Source: Chryseobacterium sp. G0201
GTDB lineage: Bacteria; Bacteroidota; Bacteroidia; Flavobacteriales; Weeksellaceae
Direction: 5' to 3'
Length of the DNA stretch: 64,000 nucleotides
Assembly: GCF_003815655.1 (NCBI RefSeq)
Contig: NZ_CP033917.1
Coordinates: forward strand, 2,976,001 to 3,040,000
Made by a program: the position numbers and the translations under genes. Each line of letters starts with the position of its first letter. Position 1 is the first letter of the stretch. Shown piece after piece: positions 46,993 through 55,784 of the stretch. The notes under the pieces were generated by a model. It was not told the origin of the DNA, did not search any database, and saw only the letters and a program-made list of their open reading frames with translations.

Positions 46993-47898
46993 TTAGTTTT
47001 GTTTAGTAATTTCCATGAACCATTCTTCAAGTCCACCTGCGGCAACAATCTGATAAATTTTTGCGCCAGATTTCACTAAAAGAGTTGTGATTGTGGCGAT
47101 TTCTTGCTGTGAATTGGTTACGATCAAGATCTCAGTTTCAGATTTTAGTTCTACAGAATATTGATCTTTAAGTAAATCCCTATATTTTTCTGCATCGCTC
47201 AGCTGAAATTTAGTTTTCTGGAATTTATAAAGGTTATTTAAATCTTCCTTGCTACCCTCAAATTTTATCTCTCCATGAGAGATTATGCCGAGATGCGTCA
47301 CCATTTTCTCAATCTCTAATAGAAGGTGACTTGAAATCAAAATCGTTACCCCTCTTTCACGGTTGAGTTTAATAAGCAGTTCACGTACTTCAAGCATTCC
47401 CTTTGGATCGAGACCGTTTACTGGCTCGTCTAAAACCAGGAGTTCAGGATCACTGATGAGTGCCAAAGCTATTGCAAGACGTTGTTTCATGCCAAGCGAG
47501 TATTTTTTCATCTTAATATGTCGTGCGTGAAAAAGCCCTACTGTTTCTAAAACATCATCAATCTTTACTGTATCTAAATTTCTGATGACGCAGACAATTT
47601 TCAGATTGTCATATCCCGACAGATGATCATAAAATGCCGGGTAATCAATCAAACAACCGATGTTTTGTAAAGCCTCAGGATAAATTGAAGAAACATTTCC
47701 CCCAAAAACTTTTACCGAATTTGAGTGATCGTTGAAAAGTCCCATGATAAGGCGCATTGTTGTAGATTTTCCGGCGCCGTTCGCACCAAGAAAGCCGTAT
47801 ATTGATCCTTTGGGAACTTTAAGATTCACATTTTTAAGGATAAGCTTTTGACGGGTGAAGCCAAAATTCAAATCCTTAATTTCAATGATATTTTTCAT
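46993..47898 (-). CDS. ABC transporter ATP-binding protein (BcrA/lantibiotic-immunity type)
   Basis: 301 residues: Walker A GANGAGKST (38-46), Q-loop near the DYPAFY segment, signature SLGMKQ (134-139), Walker B LLVLDEP, and H-loop SSHLLLEIE. The C-terminal 80 residues form the small domain usual in BcrA-like ATPases. It drives the thioredoxin-fused permease encoded 3 nt downstream. A 16-bp palindrome (47915-47930) sits before the start. Confidence 0.87.
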   Translation of the reverse strand: MKNIIEIKDLNFGFTRQKLILKNVNLKVPKGSIYGFLGANGAGKSTTMRLIMGLFNDHSNSVKVFGGNVSSIYPEALQNIGCLIDYPAFYDHLSGYDNLKIVCVIRNLDTVKIDDVLETVGLFHARHIKMKKYSLGMKQRLAIALALISDPELLVLDEPVNGLDPKGMLEVRELLIKLNRERGVTILISSHLLLEIEKMVTHLGIISHGEIKFEGSKEDLNNLYKFQKTKFQLSDAEKYRDLLKDQYSVELKSETEILIVTNSQQEIATITTLLVKSGAKIYQIVAAGGLEEWFMEITKQN

Positions 47899-47914
47899 GT
47901 CGTTTATTTTTATG

Positions 47915-47930
47915 ATAATCTATAGATTAT
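47915..47930. promoter_or_regulatory. 16-bp palindrome upstream of the ABC operon
   Basis: ATAATCTATAGATTAT is a perfect palindrome 17 nt before the ATPase start, a good position for a repressor operator. Confidence 0.45.
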
Positions 47931-48125
47931 TCTAAAGCAGTGATTAGTAATATTTAAATTTTCAACGATTTAAATCACACATAATATTTTTTCTCTTATA
48001 AGAAAGAATGATGTTTTTGCACAATCAAATCTTTATTTTTGGATAGTGTAAAGAATCTCCAGACAGAACTTTACAAAGTATTGTCATAAAGTAAATTTTT
48101 CATTCATGTTTGCGTGATTTTACAA

Positions 48126-48334
48126 ATCGTCAAAATTTGAAGCAAAAATCTCATTCATCTCATTAGAAAACTGCGGAGTATAATTTAACCCAAGAAAGTC
48201 TTCTTTTGGTAAGAAATATACTCCACGGATGTCTGTATCTGAGTTTTCGGTTGCGAGCCCGAAAGAACGACTACCGGAGATGGACTGGAAGAGGATCAGT
48301 TCACGGGATTTTAGGCTATAGATGGTCGTATTGA
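48126..48334 (-). pseudogene. N-terminal fragment of a nucleotidyltransferase (pol-beta superfamily)
   Basis: 68 codons, no ATG (TAA lies just upstream in frame). ISGSRSFGLATENSDTDIRG is the GS-D-D core of minimal nucleotidyltransferases. A second broken copy follows the paralogous peptidase-like gene at 54841. Both belong to the inverted duplication. Confidence 0.65.
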
Positions 48335-48335
48335 A

Positions 48336-49400
48336 TTACTTAAAATAGCGGGATTTCAGAATATCATATTGGGTCAATCCTCTGTGTTCCGGTGAATCTT
48401 CTATTTTTTGTTTCCATGAAGAATCTAATTTGTCTAAAATATATCCCAATGCAGCTCCTTTATCATATGATGTTCGTTTTGTCAGTAATTGATGGTAAGC
48501 CTTATTGGAAATTATAAGCTCTAATAACTGCGAAAAAGTAAATGATTTACCTTGTTCATTGGTGTTAAAATGTTTGTCTTTGGCAGTAAGATCAGAAAAT
48601 CTATGTTCTAAGTATTCTGCGGTGCCTTCTATGGCTTCACTGTTCTTTTCAGCGATAAGCTGTGGCCATTTTTTAAGTCTGATATCACGAATTTCAATCC
48701 ATTGTTTCATGATAGAATCAAGTTTTTTGGTATCTGTGGCTTTTAATCCTTCGTCCAGCAGTTTATATTCTTTTCTCAGGAGATCAAAATTTTCTTTATT
48801 GTATGGATAATTTTCTATGTAATCCCCTCCATCTTTATCGTAGATCCACTTTTTTTGGACATAAAGATGAAAGGCTTCATGTAGAGAAAAGTAGTTGAAA
48901 TCCGGAAAAATAACTTTTTTATCAAATAACTCAGGATAAAATTTAAAAGCCAGCATTTCTTTATTCTCTAATGTTGAATACCTGAAAGCTCCAGGAAAAA
49001 AATATTTTAAAGATTCACTTCCTAAATATCTTGCTAAGTAAACGTCTTTCAGATACGGATTGCCTGGAAAATTGATCTTTTTATACTTTTTCGTATTCAC
49101 CCATTTACTGGTGTTAACTAAGTATATGTATTGGCAGCTGAGTTTTGATTTATCAGACCGAATTAATATTAATGGCTCCTTATTATATTGATATGCCGAC
49201 GTCCAAAGCTTATCTGCTGATTGATCAAATGTTTTATACTGTAAGGTTAATTCATCAAACATTTTCTGATCGGTTGGGTCTAACTCGGAATAGCTGTCTG
49301 GAGAAGGTTTTAACAAGAAATATGCTAAGATGAGAACTGCGATAGTCAAAAAAAAGATCACGAAGTGTCTTCTTTTGACATTTTTTTTTAAAATTGTCAT
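48336..49400 (-). CDS. Membrane-anchored putative metallopeptidase (HEAFH), copy 1
   Basis: 354 residues. An N-terminal signal-anchor (residues 13-31) precedes a soluble domain with SLHEAFHLYVQ (H174-E175-x-x-H178) and, about 80 residues on, NSEAIEGTAEYLEH (E255/E258), the usual spacing of a gluzincin-type zinc site. A Lys-rich middle region lies between. It could be an envelope protease, but no substrate can be named. Nearly identical to the gene at 53775. An 18-bp perfect palindrome (49471-49488) sits 71 nt upstream. Confidence 0.62.
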   Translation of the reverse strand: MTILKKNVKRRHFVIFFLTIAVLILAYFLLKPSPDSYSELDPTDQKMFDELTLQYKTFDQSADKLWTSAYQYNKEPLILIRSDKSKLSCQYIYLVNTSKWVNTKKYKKINFPGNPYLKDVYLARYLGSESLKYFFPGAFRYSTLENKEMLAFKFYPELFDKKVIFPDFNYFSLHEAFHLYVQKKWIYDKDGGDYIENYPYNKENFDLLRKEYKLLDEGLKATDTKKLDSIMKQWIEIRDIRLKKWPQLIAEKNSEAIEGTAEYLEHRFSDLTAKDKHFNTNEQGKSFTFSQLLELIISNKAYHQLLTKRTSYDKGAALGYILDKLDSSWKQKIEDSPEHRGLTQYDILKSRYFK

Positions 49401-49470
49401 AACTTTTTTTCATTTGTATTTCCGGCAAATTTAAACAATTTATTCTATCTTTTTTTTTCTCTGAATATTT

Positions 49471-49488
49471 AACTAATACGTATTAGTT
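49471..49488. promoter_or_regulatory. 18-bp palindrome upstream of HEAFH copy 1
   Basis: AACTAATACGTATTAGTT is perfectly palindromic. The same position upstream of copy 2 (53688-53705) has AACTAATACATTTTAGTT, with the centre mutated. Candidate operator. Confidence 0.5.
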
Positions 49489-49614
49489 CATTTTGTATTT
49501 AATATAATAATCATACTAAATTATCAGAATTGAAATCTAATTAAAATCTCTTTATGTGGTTTAAAACATTTATTTTCACCTGTTATAATTCGAATAAAAA
49601 TGAACATCTTTAAT

Positions 49615-49917
49615 CTCGAGTTGCTAATTTTGTTAGGACACAGTTCTTATACTCTTTAACTTTAAGAGTATGGAAAAGAGTATCTTTAAGTGAACAGCGA
49701 GACAATGTATCCTTGGTGGCTCAAGAATTGGGGATTTGCAAAGAAAGTCTAGTCAATTGGAGAAACCTTCACAAAGAAGGTCGGCTTACAAAGGAAAAAA
49801 AAATTCCTCCGATCCTATAAGAGAAGAGCTACTGAGGCTTCGAAGGGAACTTGAAGAAACAAAGCTTGAGCGTGACATCTTAAAAAAAGCTGTATGGATC
49901 TTCTCGGGGAGAGACGG
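49615..49917 (+). mobile_element. IS3-family remnant, copy C (left end and orfA)
   Basis: Left end GAGTTGCTAATTTTGTTAGG, then an orfA with an internal deletion just after its start and a further frameshift near 49800. It ends abruptly after AGAGACGG, fused to a truncated minus-strand gene. Confidence 0.8.
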
Positions 49918-50110
49918 TGTCCATATCTTTTAAAAGTTTGGCATTTTCTGTAGAAATAATAACGTTATCCTTCAAAAGATTTTCCTTGTACTGCTTTTGA
50001 GCTTCAATTGATTGTTGTTCTGTTTTAGAAGATGTATACAAAAATACTATAAAACTTGTAATTAACATAATGAAGGAAGTAGCCCAAACATATAAACTTA
50101 ATTTAAGCAT
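49917..50110 (-). pseudogene. Small membrane protein truncated by IS remnant
   Basis: From ATG 50110: one membrane helix (LYVWATSFIMLITSFIVFLY) and a charged coiled-coil-like helix; after KLLKDMDT the frame runs into IS sequence. The lost C-terminus hides its family. Together with 50129-50368 it resembles small genes of Bacteroidota mobilisable elements, but this is only a guess. Confidence 0.45.
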
Positions 50111-50128
50111 CTTTATTCTTTTATTGTT

Positions 50129-50368
50129 CTACACTGCTCTTTCTGTTCTGTCCTTGTAAAAGGAGTTTAAATGACTCAAATCAGGCACTAAACGCAATGT
50201 TTTAAGTTCTAATATTTTCAATTCTATTTCTGTATTCTCTTATTCGATTTTTGAGACGGAATTTTCAAACTTGTTTGCAATATTTTCTTGATTTTGTATA
50301 CCTTCTTTTAATTGCACTAAACTTCGCGAAATTATTTCGGCTAAATGGTTATTAGTATAATCTTCCAT
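50129..50368 (-). pseudogene. Small helical protein with internal stop
   Basis: ATG 50368 gives MEDYTNNHLAEIISRSLVQL and a helical continuation; a TAA at 50240-50242 interrupts an otherwise open frame (NTEIELKILELKTLRLVPDL) to 50129. It is followed 19 nt later by the truncated membrane protein, so the two were probably an operon. Family not recognised. Confidence 0.45.
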
Positions 50369-50633
50369 CGTATTCTTTGCTTCATGGAAAGTTAGATATT
50401 TTTCAGATGTAGAAATATTTCTAAATAAAATTTAGCTTTTTTTATAATTTATAAGATTAATTTTAATAATGTTTATGAATACTTAAAACTAAGCTCCATT
50501 ATAATGAGGTTCTTGTTTCAAATTTCAGAAAAACAACGGATCCAAAAATTATTTAATTTATTTTTATAAGTATTTGTTTTCAAATACAATTAAGCATAGT
50601 TTTTGTACACCCTTATTTGCCAAAATTAGAATC

Positions 50634-50969
50634 ATGTGTTATAATTTCAATTCCAAAGGTGTAAACCTCAAAAAGGCAATGACAGATTTTAATGCTGAAG
50701 AAATTGGTACTCCCAATTTCATAATAGGGCAAATCAATGCTTTTAGTAAACAGACAGAACCAACAATTCCTGCAATAGTTAATCATAACGGGATTGTATT
50801 AATGCCTACATATTGGGGTACTAAAGAAATAAAAAAACATCCAACCTCTGGCTTAAACTTAAAATCGGAAAAAGCATATTTCGTATTTGAAAATAATACT
50901 TTGAAATACTACCTTCAACAAAAATCTCATCATCAAATTCATATTCAACGCATATGCCACCATAACTAA
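50634..50969 (+). pseudogene. SRAP (YedK/HMCES-like) N-terminal fragment
   Basis: Begins MCYNFNSKGV, with the invariant Cys2 of SOS-response-associated peptidases that crosslinks abasic sites; NFIIGQINAF and VLMPTYWG continue the family pattern. After about residue 70 the sequence no longer fits (no NAR-E-I or GFYEW motifs) and it stops at 50969, half the normal length. A 3'-truncated or recombined remnant. Confidence 0.55.
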
Positions 50970-51797
50970 GTAAAAGTTCTTCGCTTATTAGCATAATCTT
51001 ACTTTTCAATAAATATTTTTTTAAAGCATCAAATAATAAACCATTTAAAGCCAATTTTTAGCATATAATCAATAATATTGGATTATGTGATCCTTTTTTT
51101 TTATTTTTTGTGCTTTTTTTTAATAGTTATGCAAAATGTAAATATTTCAATTATTTATTCTACTCTCACTTTAGATAATCGCAACTTTATCAAAATATTT
51201 GTTAATGTCTTTCAGTTCAATCACACTAAACTATCTACTATTGTAAATTAAGCTAAAAGATATCCGACCATATACATAACCATCATAAAGGCTTAATCTT
51301 ATTTTAGCATTTTATTTAAATGAAACTGTTTACATCTTATAATAAAAATGTTCTTCAATACACAGATGATTATAATATCGACAAGCTAAGTTCTGAAATT
51401 AAAATGCTTACCTCGATTTTTTCCTACATTCTTAACTCATCTTTAAATGTTCCCCACTTTATATTTAATACGGCGAATCTAAATACAAAACGACAGCAAA
51501 TACCGCATTTTGTGGTATTTGCTGTCGTTTTGAAAATAATTTTAGCAATATTTCCGTATTTCGGCTTAGTTATCTGGTGGAAGTCGAAGCACAAAAGTTC
51601 AGTTTTGCAGCAAGTTCAATCGAAGAACGGAACTTAAATTTATAATTTCTGTCATATTGCCAGACTAATGTTCATGGCAGTATGTGTCTGTCATCGGATT
51701 TAAACCTTTTCTACGATTATTTGAATAGATATAGCAAAATGACAAAAGACAATGCTCTAAAAAATAAAGACTTTATTTTTTGATTTATTAAAAAAAA
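50970..51797. other. Gene-poor spacer with strong hairpin
   Basis: No supported gene. A minus-strand frame (50821-51054) and a plus-strand frame (51320-51637) are unlikely to be real; the latter runs through the perfect hairpin at 51486-51532. Confidence 0.5.
51486..51532. repeat. Perfect 19-bp inverted repeat with 9-nt loop
   Basis: CAAAACGACAGCAAATACC and its exact complement flank GCATTTTGT. The stem is longer and more perfect than usual terminators. It is flanked by a more GC-rich stretch (51545-51640). Could be a terminator, a recombination site or the end of a lost mobile element. Confidence 0.6.
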
Positions 51798-52193
51798 TTA
51801 GTTAATTACAATAGCTGCCACTTCAATTTCAATAAAAACATCAGCTCTAAACAAACCTTTCACTTCCAAAAGCGTGCTTGTTGGTGGCGTTTCAAGATTG
51901 ACATACTGGTCTCTTACTTCTCTGTAACTGGCTGTTTGCGTAATATCTGTTATGAAAATTCCCAGTTTTATAATGTCGTTCATACTTGCTCCACAACTTT
52001 CTAAAATAGCTTTTACATTTTCGAAAATCTGAACAGTTTGTGTTTTTACATCATTACCCACTAATTCTCCTTTTTGATTAAGAGGAATTTGCCCAGATAG
52101 AACTAACATTTTCTGATTTTCCAACGGAATTTCTACAACCTGAGATAAACCTTTAATATGAAATACTTTTTCCGAATTTTTAAATTTTATCAT
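51798..52193 (-). CDS. RidA/YjgF family protein
   Basis: 131 residues, normal RidA length. LVLSGQIPLNQKGELVG, ILESCGASMNDIIKLGIF, TSTLLEVKGLFRADVFIEIE match the family's strand-helix pattern; the R in FRADVFIE corresponds to the substrate-carboxylate arginine of imine deaminases. Divergently transcribed from the AraC gene at 52347 with 153 nt between them, so it is the likely target of that regulator. Substrate unknown. Confidence 0.85.
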   Translation of the reverse strand: MIKFKNSEKVFHIKGLSQVVEIPLENQKMLVLSGQIPLNQKGELVGNDVKTQTVQIFENVKAILESCGASMNDIIKLGIFITDITQTASYREVRDQYVNLETPPTSTLLEVKGLFRADVFIEIEVAAIVIN

Positions 52194-52346
52194 TTTTTTG
52201 AATATTTAATGATGCAAATTTCCACTTTAAATAGAATAACAAGATTGCTAAACCTTTCATCTTTAATGACTATTTCTTTCAAGTATTTTTGATAACGATA
52301 AAAAATGCCCGCAAGAGTTTTGTAATTTTGAAAAAACTAGAACAAT

Positions 52347-53222
52347 ATGAATGTTGTAAAAAAAGTGGAGGATAATAATTTGTATCAAGGAACGCATATC
52401 GTGCTAACATCAAATAAAATTGGAACGACTGAAATTTGTAGGCAACAACACAAAACTCCGTTCCATAAAACGAATATGCTCAAAGAACATTTTTTATTAT
52501 TTTCTGTAGAAGGAACAAATGAATTACAAATTGGGAATCAGCTAATTTCTTTAAAAAAGGGAGAAATGTTGTTGCTTAAAAAGGCAACTTATGTTGAGAT
52601 TGTAAAAAGGGGCGAAGCAAAAGACAATTTCATGTATGAAAGTGTATCCTTTTCTCTAAAAAAAGATGTTATTCTTGATTTTATTAAGTTAATAGAAATG
52701 GATGAATATTCTAAAAATAGCACCTCAGATAATGAAGTTTTAATTCATCCGTACGGAATACGGTTACAAACCTTTTTAGCATCATTAAAATCTTATTTTG
52801 ATGATAACGAAAGAATTAGAACGGGTTTATATAAGCTTAAAGTACTGGAATTGCTTTATGACCTTTCGGAAGAAAATCCGATATTCTTACAACAATTATT
52901 GAATCTTAATCGTAATGAAACCAGAGATTTGATGAATGTTGTAGAAACAAATTATCTCCAATCTTATACTCTTAAAGAATTGGCTTATATTTCAGGACGA
53001 AGTTTGTCGGCTTTTCATCGTGAATTTGTTGAATCATTTCAAACTACACCTGGAAAATGGATTCAAGAAAAACGGCTGCAAAAAGCTAAAGAATTAATAT
53101 TTTCTACTCAATTAACCATTGCAGATATTTGTAATGAGGTAGGATATGAAAATGTTTCACATTTTTCTCGTTTATATAAAACTCATTTTGGATATAATCC
53201 TAGCGAAACGAAATCTCGTTAA
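52347..53222 (+). CDS. AraC-family transcriptional regulator
   Basis: 291 residues. N-terminal cupin-like half (LLFSVEGTNELQIGNQLISLKKGEMLLLKK) and C-terminal double HTH: TLKELAYISGRSLSAFHREF, LTIADICNEVGYENVSHFSR and the closing YKTHFGYNPSE. Overall similar to ExsA-like regulators of Bacteroidota. Likely senses a small ligand and controls the divergent ridA gene and itself. Confidence 0.85.
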   Translation: MNVVKKVEDNNLYQGTHIVLTSNKIGTTEICRQQHKTPFHKTNMLKEHFLLFSVEGTNELQIGNQLISLKKGEMLLLKKATYVEIVKRGEAKDNFMYESVSFSLKKDVILDFIKLIEMDEYSKNSTSDNEVLIHPYGIRLQTFLASLKSYFDDNERIRTGLYKLKVLELLYDLSEENPIFLQQLLNLNRNETRDLMNVVETNYLQSYTLKELAYISGRSLSAFHREFVESFQTTPGKWIQEKRLQKAKELIFSTQLTIADICNEVGYENVSHFSRLYKTHFGYNPSETKSR

Positions 53223-53682
53223 AATAGTGATTTGAGATATCTTCTTTCCATTAGTTATATTGCTTAAAATTGATTCTAACCTTCATATTTATGCGTTGCA
53301 TCGATATGATTTGTACAACTGTCGTAAAATAATTTATGATACAAATAAAATTTATTATGATTGTTTTTGAATACCAAGAAAGCCTCTAGTGAAGTAAAAT
53401 TGAAATCCTAACTTGCAAAAGTTAGATTTTTTTATTTGCCATTTCTTTTATTTCTTCATTATTATTATGATCATTTTGTGAGATTTATAAATGATCGTTC
53501 GTGAGATTATTTTTAAAAATTGGAAGAAGTTATTTGAATAAAATGTTTACTTTTTTTCTCAATTTATTTTCTAAGTTAACTTCTTTTCTAATTTCTAAAA
53601 CCGTTTATAAAAGAGGTTTTAGAATCCTGTAATCAGCAAAATTAATGTTTTCATCACTTTCATAATTATTAGTTTAAGTGAA
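53223..53682. other. Spacer with two terminator-like hairpins
   Basis: No gene seen. CTAACTT/AAGTTAG with a following T-run lies at 53408-53432, and TTCTAAAACC/GGTTTTAGAA at 53593-53624. Confidence 0.5.
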
Positions 53683-55012
53683 AAATAAACTAATACATTT
53701 TAGTTAAATCTTTAGAAAAAAAAAGCGAAGGATAAATTGTTTAAATTTGCCGGAAATACAAATGAAAAAAAGTTATGACAATTTTAAAAAAAAATGTCAA
53801 AAGAAGACACTTCGTGATCTTTTTTTTGACTATCGCAGTTCCCATTTTAGCATATTTCTTATTAAAAAAACCTTTTCCTGACAGCTATTCCAAGTTAGAC
53901 CCAACCGATCAGAAAATGTTTGATGAATTAACCTTACAGTATAAAACATTTGATCAATCAGCAGATAAGCTTTGGACGTCGGCATATCAATATAATAAGG
54001 AGCCACTAATATTAATTCGGTCTGATAAATCCAAATACAGCTGTCACTACATATACTTAATTAACACCAGTAAATGGGTGGATACGAAAAAGTATAAAAA
54101 GATCAATTTTCCAGGCAATCCGTATCTGAAAGACGTTTACTTAGCAAGATATTTGGGAAGTGAATCTGTAAAATATTTAATTCCTGGAGCTTTCAGGTAT
54201 TCAACATTAGAGAATAAAGAAATGCTGGCTTTTAAATTTTATCCTGAGTTATTTGATAAAAAAATTATTTTCCCCGATTTCAACTACTTTTCTCTTCATG
54301 AGGCCTTTCATCTTTATGTCCAAAAAAAGTGGATCTACGATAAAGATGGAGGAGATTACATAGAAAATTATCCATACAATAAAGAAAATTTTAATCTACT
54401 AAGAAAAGAATATAAACTGCTGGATGAAGGATTAAAAACTACGGATACCAAAAAACTTGATTCTATCATGAAGCAATGGGTTGAAATTCGTGATATCAGA
54501 CTTAAAAAATGGCCGCAGCTAATCGCTGAAAAAAACAGTGAAGCCATAGAAGGCACCGCAGAATACTTAGAACACAGATATTCTGATCTTACTGCCAAAG
54601 ACAAACATTTTAACACCAATGAACAAGGTAAATCATTTACTTTTTCACAAGTCTTAGAACATATCATTAAAAACAAGCCTTATCATGAGTATCTGGCAAG
54701 ACAAGCATCGTATGATAAAGGAGCAGCATTGGGATATATTTTAGACAAATTAGATCCTTCATGGAAACAAAAAATAGAAGATTCACCGAAACACAGAGGA
54801 TTGACCCAATATGATATTCTGAAATCCCGCTATTTTAAGTAATTCAATACGACCATCTACAGCCTAAAATCCCGTGAACTGATCCTCTTCCAGTCCATCT
54901 CCGGAAGCCGCTCTTTCGGACTGGTGACGGAAGACTCGGACACAGATATTCGCGGAGTATATTTTACCAAAAGAAGAATTTTTTGGTTTAAATTATATTT
55001 CGCAGATTTCTA
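53683..55012 (+). repeat. Inverted duplication, right arm
   Basis: Counterpart of 48148-49500. Homology begins in the promoter palindrome and ends inside the nucleotidyltransferase fragment. Confidence 0.88.
53775..54842 (+). CDS. Membrane-anchored putative metallopeptidase (HEAFH), copy 2
   Basis: 355 residues, one more than copy 1. Same signal-anchor, SLHEAFHLYVQ zinc motif and NSEAIEGTAEYLEH segment. Differences are scattered and mostly conservative (for example SELD/SKLD, SLKYFF/SVKYLI), and are denser near the C-terminus (LLELIISNKAYHQLL versus VLEHIIKNKPYHEYL). Both copies are intact, so both may be functional. Downstream lies a broken nucleotidyltransferase. Confidence 0.62.
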   Translation: MTILKKNVKRRHFVIFFLTIAVPILAYFLLKKPFPDSYSKLDPTDQKMFDELTLQYKTFDQSADKLWTSAYQYNKEPLILIRSDKSKYSCHYIYLINTSKWVDTKKYKKINFPGNPYLKDVYLARYLGSESVKYLIPGAFRYSTLENKEMLAFKFYPELFDKKIIFPDFNYFSLHEAFHLYVQKKWIYDKDGGDYIENYPYNKENFNLLRKEYKLLDEGLKTTDTKKLDSIMKQWVEIRDIRLKKWPQLIAEKNSEAIEGTAEYLEHRYSDLTAKDKHFNTNEQGKSFTFSQVLEHIIKNKPYHEYLARQASYDKGAALGYILDKLDPSWKQKIEDSPKHRGLTQYDILKSRYFK

Positions 55013-55240
55013 ATGATACGATTGATATTTCGTACTATGAGATCGGGAGGATTGTCGAATTATTACAGAAATAATCCAAATATTCTAGAAATGCTGGCAA
55101 TTCCGGAAAGCCTGTATTCAAAATGAAAATCTGTTGATGGGTTTGCTGAAACCTAAAGATTTTTTTTCAAATTATGCAAATATGCTTTTGCAGGTATGCG
55201 ATTTCATAAATCTAAAAACCAAAAGGACTCAATAAAAAAA
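54841..55240 (+). pseudogene. Nucleotidyltransferase (pol-beta superfamily) remnant
   Basis: NTTIYSLKSRELILFQSISG, SRSFGLVTEDSDTDIRGVYF, then a frameshift near 54970 and continuation as ISNDTIDISYYEIGRIVELL and NPNILEMLAIPESLYSK in shifted frames. It keeps more of the family than the copy at 48126 but has at least two shifts and no proper start. Confidence 0.65.
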
Positions 55241-55326
55241 ATTAAATATTATTGATAAAGGAAAAAAATAGATCCTTGATTTCGGTGAAATAGATGCTAA
55301 TTTTGTTTTATACTAAGTATATACTA

Positions 55327-55602
55327 ATGAGCGAAAAAGTATTGATTATTATCGATATACAGAATGAATATTTTGAAAAAGGAAATCTTACATTGACCAA
55401 TCCAGTTGACGCAAATCTGAACGCAGTTAAAGTTCTTACGCATTTCAGAGCGAAAAGTTACCAGTTGTACACATACAACATCAATCGGCTGATCCGGTAT
55501 CGTCCTTGTAATTTAGGTGAAGATTATAATCTTCCTTTCTCACAAACTCCAGATTATCAATATACGCGCTTCTACATTACACACCTTCCGGATGATGAAT
55601 GA
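55327..55602 (+). pseudogene. Isochorismatase-family hydrolase, N-terminal fragment
   Basis: From ATG 55327: VLIIIDIQNEYFEKGNLTL and a helix NAVKVLTHFR, the first strand and helix of isochorismatase-like cysteine hydrolases (D is the catalytic Asp). At about 55460 a shift occurs: the alternate frame reads VVHIQHQSADPVSSL, as expected for the family. It then stops; the Cys-containing half is missing. Confidence 0.65.
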
Positions 55603-55784
55603 TAATATAGCATTATTATAATTATATCAAAGTGGTACTGCCCTTACTGCAAATGATTGGATGTTTGTAAGAAGTACTTTTTTTGAATAAAATTTAAATA
55701 CAATTGGCCAAGTGAAACTCAATCTGCGGACATAACATGACCGACATTAATAAGCTTCCAAATGACAAGCTTAGGAAACGCCCA

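Larger units (their letters stand above)
48148..49500 (-). repeat. Inverted duplication, left arm
   Basis: About 1.35 kb very similar to 53683-55012 in inverted orientation. It covers the promoter palindrome, the HEAFH gene and the start of a nucleotidyltransferase fragment. Confidence 0.88.

Noticed and set aside
50821..51054. 77-codon minus-strand ORF
   Set aside because: Overlaps the SRAP fragment; part of it looks protein-like but no family or start signal supports it.
51320..51637. 105-codon plus-strand ORF
   Set aside because: It reads through the perfect hairpin at 51486-51532 and shows no coding pattern.
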